From Tanypteryx hageni (Eukaryota; Arthropoda; Insecta; Odonata; Petaluridae): DNA of 64,000 nucleotides. Positions 36,011-47,790 of this stretch are shown piece after piece. The first letter of the stretch is position 1. Every line of letters starts with the position of its first letter. The notes under the pieces are model-generated. The model was not told the origin of the DNA. It saw nothing but the letters and a program-made list of their open reading frames with translations, and searched no databases. Made by a program: the position numbers and the translations under genes. The stretch is from the NCBI GenBank assembly GCA_028673005.1, contig CM054117.1:48825370-48889369 (forward strand), written 5' to 3'.

Positions 36011-37767
36011 AATAGATACGTGAAGTTTCATACTGTTATTTAATAAATTAAATATGGTTTTTGGAAGAAATAGTGAATACAATTAACGAAATAACCTTTG
36101 AAACGAATGTTAAACAGGATTAAGAGGCAATTAAGCCATAAAATTAAAATAAATTCAAAATACCTATCTATTTCGTCTATTTACGATCTGAAAGCCGCAA
36201 TAAAACCAATAACGCATACGCGGTGAACATCATGAATAGATCTAGGCTAATTTTTTAAAAATAAAACCACCAAATGCGAACACTAAATTTATCTGTCTAA
36301 GGCTCGATTCTCATGCTGTCTCTGCATCATCAACTTCAAGTATAAAAGTGATAGGCTACAGCAAGTTTAAAATCGAAACAACTCGGTCCCACGCCAACCG
36401 GTCTGTGCGAGAGCATCTTAATATTGGCAGCAAAATTAAATCGCGGAGATCTAAGTGCAAGGTCCGAATCAGTCCTCCCAATACGTCCTAACCTAGAGAC
36501 AGCTCAAGCAAGGTGAGAATCACTGTGGCGTTGTGCTGCAACGAGGACAGATGCACGATAGTATGTTACTATCCTTAAATCAAGGATACTTATACACGAA
36601 TGTGTAGCAGAAAGAATAGTTTGAATTACAGTCATAGTCTTTCGTTAGAGCAGACAGAAGAGCGACCTTACAAAACACGAATGTATTATTCTGAATTATG
36701 ATTCAGCTGCGACAAGGAATTGTTCAAAGACGTGCCAATGAAATTGACCAATGAATTCATTGAATGGAATTCACCAATTAAATTACCCAATTACATTAAC
36801 AAATTATTATTTCAATTAATCAACGTAAATCATATGACTCGGCAATGCGGCATTAGAAAGAGAGATTTACACTCGAACCAAAATGTTACAGTTGGTAATT
36901 ATTGATGTTTTTTAACAGCTAAAACCTTCATCTGTTTTATTAACCATGGTTCATGGTCGAGAAAATCCTGTAACCTATCTTGATTGGTCATTCTCGTGCG
37001 TGCGCTAAGAACAATTAACTCTCCTATAAGTGGTGGGAGAAATATAGGAAACTATGACGCGAAGCTTGAGTAAAATTGGCAGGAGAGGAAGAAGCACTGT
37101 GAGAGGTAATATGCCCAGAGGGTAAGATATGGGAAGTAATGGCTTTGTTATCCCACTGTTTTTCTCTCCCTCCACCTCTCTCGTTTCTCTCTTCACTCTC
37201 TCTATCTCCCACAACCATCCCCTTCCGTGACCTCATCCAGCATCCTTTTTCCCACACGTTTCGATGACAACCGCGTGAACAACCAACGTCGCTTATATTC
37301 GCGCCTCTGACGTCCCTCGAACCCTTTAGGAATCCCAGTTTTGCTAGCCTATTCCGTCGGATATTCTATTACACCATTACGTCATAAATGCTTCCGTCCG
37401 ATGATAATGAGAGAACGAATCTGCGACGTCTTACATCGGGCTCCTCTTCCGAGTCCGGACCCGCAGCGGAAAGGAAACATTTTATCGAGAGATAACAGAC
37501 GGAACTTGTGCACCGATCAATACCATATAAATAGACCCATCCAAAGCGTATAATGTTATCGATAAAATCCGGGGAACTCCTCGAACGATTAACAGTGCAT
37601 TGCAAAGCTCGTTACACGAGGTAAACACGAGGACCGGGACAAGAAAAATAGAAAGCAGAGCGTACGGAGGAGGCGGGGTTAAATCGAAAAGAAAGGTAAT
37701 TTTCCCCGGACTACACGCATTTCTGAACAAGAGTCTCGTAAACAACGAGAAATCTTCAGCATCTTCG

Positions 37768-37808
<41 letters not shown>

Positions 37809-38227
37809 TCTCTAACCGATGTTTAGGCCATGCCAACTCGATCGCTAAACATAGTGGGCAACAGAATACAAGTCATTGGAGTTTTCTCACACTCTCGTTC
37901 ACATATCGCCAAACCAGAACTTTAATTTTTTGTTTCTAATCTTTCCTTGATCCCAGCAACCTTGGTAGCATTTCAGCGGACGCTTGTTGGGAAGGTCGAG
38001 AGAAAACGCCCTCATGACTTACGGTTACCTCTCCGCTAGAATCATTTATCGACTCGCGAGATCTGAAGTTAATAAGATTTAAATAAGGGAGGAGCGGGAA
38101 TTGACGCGCGAGTGTGTCTCATTTCGCGGATCGATTCGAAAGCTTTATGTATTTCTCCGAATCTTGTTCCAAACGGCTGCGCAACAGGTGCGCCCAGAAA
38201 TGGCTTACGAGACGCGTACGTCTGTAC
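36011..38227. other. No gene; (CT)17 microsatellite at 37771-37804
   Basis: AT-rich sequence to about 37020, then mixed sequence with a perfect CT run at 37771-37804. I see no defensible frame, RNA or transposon end. Confidence 0.6.
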
Positions 38228-38300
38228 CAGGGATTCCCAACCTTTTCACTCTAAAGAGGATCATGTTATTTCAATTGAACTTCGAGCGAAAACCTGTTAA
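38228..38300 (+). mobile_element. Solo hAT-like left end
   Basis: CAGGGATTCCCAACCTTTTC is a typical hAT terminus. No partner end was found within about 1 kb, so this is probably a deleted insertion. Confidence 0.5.
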
Positions 38301-38407
38301 AAATTAGTAATTATTAGTAAAAACAAACCAATGTCAAAGTTATGACTGTTTCTTATGCATTTAGAAAGCAAATAAATCAACAAACTAATTTTCCGAAGCT
38401 TGATAGC

Positions 38408-38573
38408 GCGAATCGGCCTTAGTTGAGGGGTGATTAGCGTGTCTAGCTCCAATTGAAAATGTCGCGGGTTCGAATCTTGCCGAGGGCATGATTGTACATG
38501 GTTGTCATTACACCTAATGTGACATATGTAATTGGGGACATTTGTTTTTGCTAAATAAATTATTATTATTATA
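38408..38573 (+). mobile_element. tRNA-derived SINE
   Basis: Head: TTAGTTGAGGGGTGATTAGC (A-box region) and CGCGGGTTCGAATCTTGCC (B box, about 38463-38481). Body ends TTTTTGCTAAATAAATTATT followed by ATTATTATTAT, a short TTA-type tail. This is the standard layout of a short Pol III-transcribed SINE moved by LINE machinery in trans. Confidence 0.75.
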
Positions 38574-40110
38574 GCGCTGCCAGGCAGTATAAGAACAAAG
38601 TGGTACTCGTGAGAATAACATCAGGAAACTCTGGTTTTTACGAAATAAATTACCCTCAAAGTCATATATGAATAAGTTTACAAAATTTTTCAAGTTAGAT
38701 ATATTATAGCTCTGTTTCTTGAACTCCCGATAAAATTCTACCCACTTCATCTTTCAACAAGGTAAAAGAAAAATAACTTAATACTTAAGGAATTTTTGTC
38801 GCATACTTGTTCGGACTGATTTTCTGTCGAAATAGTTGAATCTCCAAATATATCGCATCGTTATAAAATAAAATGTTTATAATAATATTAATAATACAAC
38901 AATCATAAATGACTATACACCTTAATTAATTTTTCATTTTAATCTCGGTAGTCTTGTAATATGTGCAACAAAAATATCAGACGGTACCTTTTCAGTAATA
39001 AATTTGAGGTTAAATGCGCAATCGTTACCTGTTCATGTAATATTATTGGCAAAAGTAAAACTCTCAGATGTATTGCTTGTTTATTCAAACAAGTATTTTT
39101 ATGCATTTGGAAATAAACGTTTACGGTCAACATGCTCTTTTCTTGCTCAGCCATTTAAATTTAAAAGAATATGCCTAGTAAAAAGCGAATCCTAAGACTT
39201 TGAGTAGTTTTTAACTATAGTAGAAAATTACAACGTAATTTATTCGTAGTTATTATTATGGAGGAATTCAGCAACTTATAGCCTGATGGTATTCTGTTTA
39301 CAAGTAGCTGAGGCTTGAACGTGTATTTCAATTTTTTCGGTAGGACGCCGCATAAAAATGTAGAATCCACCGTCGTGCACAATACCTCGATTGAGATTAA
39401 TGCTAAAAGGAAAGGAGTCGCGCATAGCAACGTCGACAGAAATAGTCGCAACTCGGAATAATCTTAATGAATCGCCAGATTCATCAAAACATCGTCGCCA
39501 TTAACGTGAAGTGCCAAGCGAAACAGCGAAAGAATTTCTCCCACGCAGTCACAACGGTAGGCGGATGAAAGGATTGGCCAATATCTGGGATCTCAGGTTT
39601 CTTGGTGAATAAATTCGCCATCGAGAAATTTATCTAATTATTGCGCCTTTCAGACAATAAATGCGTCCGGCTGGATTCTGTTTTTCTACGCCGCGTTAAT
39701 TATCAATTTACCAGTCCGGTGGCGCGAAGGAATTAAGGTAGGAGAGAGGGAGGAGAGGGAAGGGGAGGAGTGGGGAGAAGTGCGTGTTTATGTGACATAG
39801 AAGGAATGTAGAGAAAATCGTGATATCTGATTCTTGTAAGTTCGAAGCGTTTTTCCAACAATTTCAGTTCATCTCGATCCCCTGAAGCGGGCAGCTTTAA
39901 GTTATTTAATTAACAAAGACAGAGGGGGAAACAGCACTTGCGTGAGAATACTGACAAGGTAAAAAGTGCAATACACACACACATACACGCACGCGCGCAG
40001 TGATTCTTGAGATAGAGAAAACGGCAGAAGAAGAATAACGTTATATGCTGGAGCGAAAAAAATATAAATAATATAAAACAAGCTCTAGAGACGAGGAATA
40101 GATAAAAGGA
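38574..40110. other. No recognisable gene
   Basis: AT-rich to about 39440, then mixed. Contains a short polypurine run at 39740-39780 and a CA/CG alternating run at about 39973-40000. No supported frame. Confidence 0.6.
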
Positions 40111-40244
40111 ACTCAGTTAATTAACGGAGATGTAAGTGCATTAACTGAAAAATCGTTAAACAAGGAAACAAATTTTTACTCAGTTAATTAACGGAGATGT
40201 AAGTGCATTAACTGAAAAATCGTTAAACAAGGAAACAAATTTTT
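40111..40244. repeat. Perfect 67-bp tandem duplication
   Basis: 40111-40177 and 40178-40244 are identical copies beginning ACTCAGTTAATTAACGGAGA. The unit itself contains a near-inverted pair, CTCAGTTAATTAACG and GCATTAACTGAA. Perfect identity implies a recent event or an assembly artefact. Confidence 0.95.
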
Positions 40245-40532
40245 TTAAATTGTAAATAATAACTTTTTGTCTTAACGTAACAATAGATTAAAAGTAGAAA
40301 TAACATATGAAGCTAAAGAGGGCAAGAAGAGAACATAACTATCAATTACAGATGAAAGTACACTGACCATAAAACCTACACTCTACGCTAAAAAGGAGAA
40401 GTGCAAAACGGATATACGAGATAAGCAGACTATTTAAGCATGGGAAGATGAATAAAGAGATGGGACAAGGAGGATAAAACGTCGACAAAGAGGGAGCTCT
40501 CGAGGCTGCAGTAGATAAGAAAATACAAGTTC

Positions 40533-40640
<108 letters not shown>

Positions 40641-40729
40641 AAGAGGTAGATTAATAAACGCAGAAACATGTGAAATGGAGTCAGATATAAAGGGAAATGA
40701 AAGATAGAGAGGTGCATCTTAGGTAGGAA

Positions 40730-41045
40730 CGACCTGAGACAGAAAGAGTAAGAGAGAGTGGAATGGAGGTAGAGAGAGAGAGGTGTATACCGTAAAGATG
40801 GAGATGGAGAGAGAGATGATTAGAGGAAGTGGTAAAAAGAAGGGATGAGTTAAGAGAGCTCTCTCTCGAGGGGTTGTGGGGGAGGAATATGAAGGAGGAT
40901 AGAAGACGATATTGCATGTGTGTATAAAGAAGCGGAGGCTGAGGGTGGGGATGGTATAGAGAGAGAGACAGGGTAAATGAGTTGCGACATGGAGTGCCTG
41001 GGAGGGAGGGAGAGATGGAGGGTGGACGGTCGGAGGCGGGAACAG
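40730..41045. repeat. Polypurine-rich tract
   Basis: A/G-rich on the + strand with GAGAGAGAG runs, less pure than other tracts. Frames on the minus strand are Ser/Leu/Pro-rich and discarded. Confidence 0.7.
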
Positions 41046-41799
41046 CCTGGCGGAAATGGTTGATGCGTACGGAATGAAGTTATCCATCAAGAAACCTGAA
41101 AGAGCTAAGGCTGGCAAGGAAACACGTTTGTTTTTCGGGTTATATTTGTTTTAATATTTTCCTCCCGTTGCCCCGTTCCTTACCTTAGGAGGAGTGGAAG
41201 GTGGATGGCGGCGTTTTGTGAGTCGGTACTCGCCTACGACGGTTCTCTCCGTCCAAAGAGGACAAAAGATCACGCGAAAGGGTCGTATATATTGTTTAGA
41301 AGAAATTTTTTACTTAATTTAACTTCGCCTCGCCCGTATTTGTGGATCTGTATTCAAATCCACTTGAGAAAACCAAACCGTTCACGTTCTCACAACACTC
41401 GGTTATTTGTACAACCTCTGTCTCTCTCATTACACAATGATTACGGTCCTAATCCATGTCGTTTGTTTTTTACGTCAGAACGCGGGCCCGAACGAGTAAG
41501 AGAATAAATAAACCTCAATGGAAGGTTTTTATGAATAAATAAACTAATTTCTAAAATGCATGTGTTCGAAAATAAGGACATTTTTAGAGGCTGTCCACAG
41601 ACAACCATACTTTTAAAACTTTTAATGAGTCTAATAAACAGCTTAATATGTAAACGAAACTTATTACAGCATGACCGTACACCAAATGCTCCAAAAATAT
41701 ATTCTTTTACCTTCGAGTTATTACTGGAGATTTTAAATATTATTATACCATCAGACGCTCTGGATAGCTTCATCAAAACGGATTGGTAAATTAGATTCT

Positions 41800-41836
41800 A
41801 ATTTCAGCTACAAAGTATCCGTCCTCAGTGGCAGTT
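41800..41836 (+). repeat. Hairpin-family loop fragment
   Basis: TTCAGCTACAAAGTATCCGT followed by CCTCAGTGGCAGTTCAG resembles GGCTACAAAGCAGCCGTCTTCAGTGGCAATTCA of the family loop. Short and diverged. Confidence 0.4.
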
Positions 41837-41837
41837 C

Positions 41838-41975
41838 AGTTGTTGCCAGCCTTTCTAGAGGGGTAGATATCTGGCTGCCAAGGGTTGCCGGGTTCGAATT
41901 CTGACGAATCCTTTTGCTAATGTTATAACGCTCATTGTAAAAGGCCGGTAACGGCTGTTAATGAGCAGTTAATTA
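41838..41975 (+). mobile_element. tRNA-derived SINE fragment
   Basis: TAGAGGGGTAGATATCTGGC resembles an A-box arm and GCCGGGTTCGAATTCTGACG a B box, with tRNA-like spacing. The body after 41905 has no recognisable tail. Confidence 0.55.
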
Positions 41976-41999
41976 GGTCATATTTTCGATTTAATCCCA

Positions 42000-43060
42000 T
42001 GACGTGAACTAGATCGTAATTTCTAAATTATCACGTTTTCTGAAACTTTTCAGACCGAACTCCTGCAAACAATACTTTCGGCTAAACATCGCCAACTGAA
42101 CGAAAGATGAAAAAATTTCTCGAAGAATTCTTTAGTTTCTGCACCACAGCATTTACGAGATTTTCAATCGCCGAGAGAAAGCTGTTTCGAAATACGACGA
42201 AAATGCCCAAATTCTGTGTTTATAAACAGTCTGTATCGCGATTACGATCGAGCGAGAGGGTGAAATAATTGTATTCCCTTCATACTGCGTGACTGAGATC
42301 ATTAAGGGCTCTCTTTCTTGCTTTGAACTCATGACTCATTATTTTATTATTAATTCGTCTCCGTTTCCCTTTGATGTTTTCGTAGATTTTTTTACAACCT
42401 TTGCATCGTGAGACTACAGTGTTTTTCCTCTCGCCCTTCCTTTATCCAACTTTGATCGCCTCTTCGGCTCATGACCATTTTTTTCTCTTTTTTTATGCAA
42501 GCACTACTTTTCCAATGTCTCCGTTTCGATCCATCTCCACCTCTACCGTACTCGACATTGGATTGTTTTTTTTTTCTTTAACCCTAGAAGGAAACATACT
42601 CCATTAACGCAAGAATCTCCTCGATTTTATTCCGAGCCATTAAAGCCGCGTTGTGTTTTAGAGAAATATAAAACTAACGGCGCACCGCTACAAATAAAAA
42701 AAATCGCACTAACGTTCTTGGACCCGAACCAACGAAGGAATATATTTCACCCTCAGTGGAAGAACTTTATGACTCCCGACCGAGCGCTCCCTTCCCATAA
42801 AAAAGGACGTTACAGCTCGGACAAACAAAACGGGCAATCAATCAATCAATCGCATAAAAAAAGTCCGCGTTTTGCAGCGAGCGCTAGGAAAAAATCGACA
42901 TCGTCCACGCACCGGATCGACGCGAAATGCATTGTGGTCAGGGAAGGAAAAATTCAAACGCGCCAGGCGAGGCCGACCAAGTATACGTGCGGCGCGGTCG
43001 CATGAAGAGTTGGCGCGTCGGGGCTCGGTTCGAATCGAGAGCGAACCTCGATGTAGCAAT
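42000..43060. other. No recognisable gene
   Basis: AT-rich then CpG-containing sequence. The open frames at 42718-43108 on both strands overlap and show no family. ATCA is repeated at 42837-42852. Confidence 0.5.
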
Positions 43061-43061
43061 T

Positions 43062-43150
43062 TAGAGCAGACAGCAAGATGGGTTCGCGCAAAACCTCTCT
43101 CTCGCTAAATTCGAGGTCACGATTTCGAATCCCGCTTCGAGCAAACCGAA
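43062..43150 (+). repeat. Possible tRNA-like SINE head
   Basis: TCGAGGTCACGATTTCGAAT followed by CCCGC at about 43109-43135 fits a B-box arm (GATTTCGAATCCC). It resembles the equivalent GAAGGTCGCGGGTTCGAATC segment of the minus-strand SINE at 44160-44362. The A-box side is not clear. Confidence 0.35.
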
Positions 43151-44159
43151 CCATGGGATGGGTCGTGATTGATCGGTTATTTGGATTCCCGCGTCAAATA
43201 AAAGCCGGCCGTGAGTTATGGAGCGGACATACGCCGGTTATCGTGACGGATGCGTTGCCCGCTCCGCTTTGTGTATCCCATTGTCAAGTCCACGGACCGC
43301 CCGATGGTCGCTCATTCATCCGGATTAACAGTTCATGTAACGCAGGACGCGACGAGTTGCGTCGAGGGAAGGGCCGGAAATGAGAGGATCCAGCGCGAAG
43401 AAGAGTTCTATTTTTGTCGACGAATGAATCAAGGAGACTCGAACGTAATACAGATGTAGAAAACTCAAGAACTTTGTAATACGCGATAAAGCCATCAATG
43501 AAAATGCTATATAAAGAAACCTGGAAAACGACAACTTTCCCGCGTAACTTAAAGAGTGAGTGCCCATAAGAAAGGGCAATGGGACTTCTCGGTGCGGCCA
43601 TTTCGCCACAGCCGCCTCGTCACAGCCGTCTCGCCGCCTTGGTTCATTGTGCCGCGGCCGTCTCACCACGAGGACTTTCGCCGCGGCCGGCTTACCGCGA
43701 GGACTTCTCGTCGTGATAGATTAAAAATAAACAGAAAGTAATGCTAGCCTCGCTCATAGAAGCTTTATTTTACATTATACGTTTATTTAGTAGGTATAGA
43801 TAAAAATCTCACGGCCATTAGAGAAATATTGAGTTTTTCAGTCTGTAGAACATGACGTTCATTTCTTTGACTAAATTTCGTCTTTTTAGTAATCTCCCCT
43901 ATATAAAAAGCTTAATATTTCACTGCCCATAACGCTAAAACGTAGTGTGCATATAAAAAGCCATATGTCAATGATCATCTCGAGTTCAACAATCTAGTCT
44001 GTCGCCAAGGGAACCTTTTACTAAAATCGCAATATTTTGATGAAATTTTGAGTTCTCGAGAAATATTCGAACGATTTCGAGCAGAAGGCAAAATTAGACG
44101 ACAAAAATAAGAATTTTTTCTTTAATTTACTATAAAATGGTTCCTACCCGAAGGTCGTG

Positions 44160-44362
44160 GGTCAATTACTTTATTTTATTTATTCAATAATTCCACATAC
44201 AGGTCTTGTAGCCATTTTACAGTGGAATGTGTTAACAATAACAATAGACGAACACATACATCCATGCCCTAGGTGGAGAAAAACCCACCTAGGTGGGATT
44301 CGAACCCGCGACCTTCGGATTGGCAGGCGAAACGTTACCCCGCCGCCACCGAGACCGACATC
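44160..44362 (-). mobile_element. tRNA-derived SINE, near complete
   Basis: Read on the minus strand: CGGTGGCGGCGGGGTAACG (A-box region), CGCCTGCCAATCCGAAGGTC (anticodon-arm region, with GCC in the loop position), GCGGGTTCGAATCCC (B box), a ~100-bp body, and a tail AATAAATAAAATAAAG near 44170-44185. Pol III would initiate at about 44362. It sits inside the inverted-terminus element at 43581-45170, so it is probably the younger insertion. Confidence 0.8.
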
Positions 44363-44479
44363 TAATTTTGTAAAAGAAAAAAGCATGTAAGTGAAAAAAG
44401 GGATTTGTAAATGCTCTCTTATGGGGATTTACATAGTGGTCGGATGCGCAAACGGATTGTTATTTATATATTAAGATGC

Positions 44480-44670
44480 ATGTATATAGTATAAAATTTC
44501 CAGTCGGTTGATACTCGTATCTGCTATATTCGATGTAAACGGTGTCAACCACCCCTTTCCCCCCTCCCCCCCCCTACAGTCCTTAGTTGGTCTTTAACGC
44601 ATATTGTTTATCGGTATGAAATTCCCAGTCGATTGATATCTATTTATTTTCCCCCACCCCTTATTATCAG
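44480..44670. repeat. Imperfect direct duplication, ~130-bp period
   Basis: AAAATTTCCAGTCGGTTGAT at about 44492 and GAAATTCCCAGTCGATTGAT at about 44618 are related, each followed by a C-rich block (CCCCTCCCCCCCCC and CCCCCACCCC). Confidence 0.6.
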
Positions 44671-45170
44671 TTTTCATTAATGCAAAATATATGACAAATG
44701 AATCTTAAGCATTTTCCTTAAACACAATGCCTGCGAATGGCTCGTGGTCTCGGCGCTATCGTCGACAGATGCATTCGTTTTTCTTTGGTTTACTTTACCA
44801 AACGACGAGAATATGTTTGCAGGAAGTAATGCAGCTAGCTACTAGTCTCAATTTATAAAAACATACTCATGTTTTTCAACTTTGCTCGCTTCTGGGAAAG
44901 TAAAAACATTAAACTAGCAGATACTACGCATTTTATATGCTCTGTATATTTTTTGTGCTGCGGATAATACCATGGGTAAAAATTAAATGCGGAAGTAAAC
45001 TCTCATCTATCTTCTTTAAAAGTTCAACTCCAAATGCACTTAAAAACATCCGCCGCAAAAATTCCTCGCGGCGAAAGTCTTCGCGGCGAGAGGGCTCCGG
45101 CGACAGGTCCCCGCGGTGAGAGTGCTGCGGCGAAAGTCCTCGCGGCGAAATGGCCGCACCGAGATGTCCT

Positions 45171-46645
45171 AGACCCCACACAATGGTTTCGTATACGCAT
45201 GCCCGCACACAAATGCGCAAATACACATGCACACAATAACCTGCCTATTCGGTTCAAGTTTGCTTGTAAAATGACATTCATTCGCGTAAATTGTGGAATT
45301 TGTTTGATTCGAAGCTGTTAAAGAAAAGTGCAGCACTATCTATTCAAAGGGACCGCCGATAATTAATCATATATAAAAGATATTTCCTGAAAGTAATAAC
45401 GAAAACTCGGAGAGCGAACCGTTGCAACCCGTCACGTGCCTCTTTTAAGATTTTTTACATTTGTATCCAAACTTTACCGCCACTAAAGTATCAAAATAAC
45501 TCTCATCCTTTTCAACGCAGTCAATCTTCCCTTGGCAGTGAATCACAGCCGTTTGTATAAAAGAGCCACAAGTCGAATCGCATTCTCAAATAAAATGCAG
45601 GTTTAACAGCAGAACTAGGACGCAAATAGTTTCAGTATAAATATTCATGTCGTTTAAGCGGCGACGACTCATTCAAGTTATAAAACTTCCGCTCATCCCT
45701 CGTCGCTCTTACAATGTCGCGCCGTTCTTCCATCGATTTATTTTTTCCTATCGAAAGCGTCGAGATCCGACACGAGTGAGATCAAGAGTTTAACGAAAGT
45801 CACAAGAACGCATCAGCGGAGATAGATACTCGGCATTATCGCATGCCGCCATATTCCAATACGCGGCGCTCCAGATGAAGGAAACGTTTTATACGCCCCG
45901 CTCATTTAAAGAATCATGCACTGGCGAGCCCGGTACGCCCGCAGTTTTTGCTCGATCGCAGACGAGAGAGAGGCAGAGAAAAATACCCTCTTCGCAATCG
46001 ATCGATTTCTAAAATCACGTACTCGGATGCAACGATATTCTTTTTCCCCCTCATAATCTCCTTCCGCGAGGGCGCACATACGTGGTAAACGCACCCTTTA
46101 GCATAGGCAAGGAAGGTGGAAAAAAGTAAACGCGATATAAGCCGATCGATGGTTGGTTGGGTCGGGGAAATTTTAGTCGGCGACGGTTATAAAAAAAAAG
46201 CAAAAGAAAGAAGGAAAAAAAAGACGAAGGATTATGGGAGTTTGAACGCGGCGGGAGCGATTTCTTTTTTTTTTTATTTTTAAGCGTCCGCAAGAAAAGG
46301 AAAGGGAATAAAAAAACACCCGCAGTCCGAGCCGTATGACTCGACGGTGGAAAAAGGATGCTTCGGTTGAAGAAAAGGGAGGAAGAGGGGAAAAAAGAAC
46401 GCTTGAGGTTCTTCCGAGAGCGGTGTAGGTACATGGTTTCCGCGACGGAAGAGTACACAGGGAAGAAATTCTCCGTTCCCCATCCCGCGTCCAGTCTCCC
46501 ATTGCCTCTCTCCAACAACGCCCGTCATCCTTTTTTTTTACGCCGGAGACGATATTTACCACCGTCTCGTCACGCGAGGAGCATATCGGAATTACCAGTG
46601 CACGCAGTCGTGCCGAGTTCTATTGATACACGTACGTATACAGGC

Positions 46646-46647
<2 letters not shown>
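45171..46647. other. No recognisable gene
   Basis: Mixed, partly CpG-containing sequence. The overlapping frames at 45906-46723 on both strands cross homopolymer A/T runs and are not convincing. Confidence 0.5.

Positions 46648-46697
<50 letters not shown>
46648..46697. repeat. (TA)n microsatellite
   Basis: Perfect AT run next to the inverted-repeat element at 46729-46933, which is itself followed by another TA-rich run. Confidence 0.95.
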
Positions 46698-46701
<4 letters not shown>

Positions 46702-46728
46702 ACTTACGGAAAAGGAAAGGTAAAATGA

Positions 46729-46933
46729 ATATATGGATGTCAACAAGGTGTTCTCTCTCTGTAGCTGAAGAAGGAGTAGTTCCGAAAGCTTTACGTTTGT
46801 GATGTTTCTGTGTTTTTGTGTTATTTTACGTGTGTCGCTTCGACATCCCCGGGGCCTCGCCAACCTGAAGTCGTCTGATTGGTGAGTGCTCACTGGGTTT
46901 CCTCATCCCAACACCTTGTTGACATCCATATAT
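46729..46933. mobile_element. 205-bp inverted-repeat element with hammerhead-like core
   Basis: 46729-46752 and 46910-46933 are perfect 24-bp inverted repeats containing TGTCAACAAGGTGTT. Inside, CTGAAGAAGGAGTAGTTCCGAAA (46765-46787, split here as CTGAAGA, AGGAGTAGTTCC, GAAA) has the order CUGANGA, stem II, GAAA of a hammerhead ribozyme core, with one extra A after CTGAAGA. Such cores are known in the terminal repeats of Penelope-like elements. No protein-coding part is present. Confidence 0.5.
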
Positions 46934-47099
46934 ATATATACATATATATATAGTGCTGCGAGATGGTGTTGGGGTCGTAGGGGGTGGAAGAACGGGAGAG
47001 GATGGTTGACAGGAAGGTGGATAAAGGTAGAAAGGAGGAGTATCTCCCGCTACTTCACATTCCCTCCTATAGTATGCCTCTCTCTCTCTTCTGATGGAG

Positions 47100-47549
47100 G
47101 TATTTGAATGGATGGGACGGGAAGCGTTTGTATTATAAAGCCTTTTCGAATTTGGCGCTCAAAAAGACGAAAGTGAGGCTAGGGAGGGATGGACGAATGT
47201 GTAATCACCCCCTCCCACGTGGATTATCAAAGAATGGGAGGAGCCAAGGATCCCTATGACCGGTGGTGGATGGAGATTGAGGCGGTGTGCCGTCAGGAGA
47301 GGGAAAGGAGGTGGTATCGGCGTTTTAAGCGCATTCCTACGCTGATTCAAGCGGTCGCTCGGTAATTATCGGATGTCCGCGATGTAAGGAGGCTAAAAGG
47401 TCCGCATACACTAACGAAAACAGGCACATACACGCCGCCCTTATCAGAACTAGAAAATCAGCACTCGATAGAGGTGTCAGAGGAAAATCTCAACTTTGCT
47501 ATCATTAACCGATTTCCAGTTTATATTTTTTGCAAGGAATGGGAATAGG
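47100..47549. other. No recognisable gene
   Basis: Purine-leaning sequence with open frames too short and biased to support. Confidence 0.5.
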
Positions 47550-47790
47550 CTTATAGTTTCGACGTACTGTCTGTCTGTCTTTCCCCCTCATTAACTTTTG
47601 AACCAACAAACCGATTTTCATGACACTTGGTGGAAATTTCTTGATACTTGGGCCGAGCTCCCGAGGATAGTTTTTGTTGCGATGATTGAAAGTCCCTGGT
47701 TCGACTCCAGGAACTATAATTCCCATTTGATATATATGCGAAATCTGAAAACCACCGTGCACGGTATTTTCTCTTGCACATTAAAATATC
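47550..47790 (+). repeat. Repeat remnant with tRNA-like T-arm
   Basis: CTGTCTGTCTGTCTTTCCCC followed by ACCGATTTTCATGACACTTG recalls the (CCGT)n plus ATGAAATTTGG theme of the element at 9160-10148. Further on, CCTGGTTCGACTCCAGG (about 47694-47710) is a perfect T-arm-like hairpin with a B box, bracketed by ATAGTT and AACTAT, which are complementary. The enclosed sequence is too short and irregular for a canonical tRNA. Confidence 0.45.

Larger units (their letters stand above)
43581..45170. mobile_element. Element with GC-rich inverted termini, ~1.6 kb
   Basis: GGGACTTCTCGGTGCGGCCA at 43581 and the reverse complement of 45151-45170, AGGACATCTCGGTGCGGCCA, match at 18 of 20 positions; the match continues through TTTCGCC. 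Both ends then run into degenerate minisatellites of a GAGGACTTTCGCCGCGGCCG-like unit (43605-43720; 45052-45150 in opposite orientation). The interior is AT-rich, without a transposase frame, and contains a SINE at 44160-44362. No clear target duplication flanks it. The superfamily is unknown to me. Confidence 0.65.

Noticed and set aside
43325..43669. Arg/Pro-rich frames at 43284-43669 and 45024-45321 sharing a KWPHR segment
   Set aside because: The shared peptide comes from the GC-rich inverted ends of the element at 43581-45170, read in different contexts, and is not a protein domain.
44157..44390. Frame containing GGIRTRDLRIGRR
   Set aside because: This peptide is the usual translation of a tRNA-derived SINE B-box region and is explained by the SINE at 44160-44362.
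47660..47730. Mitochondrial tRNA insertion
   Set aside because: Only the T arm is convincing; no mitochondrial coding sequence lies next to it.
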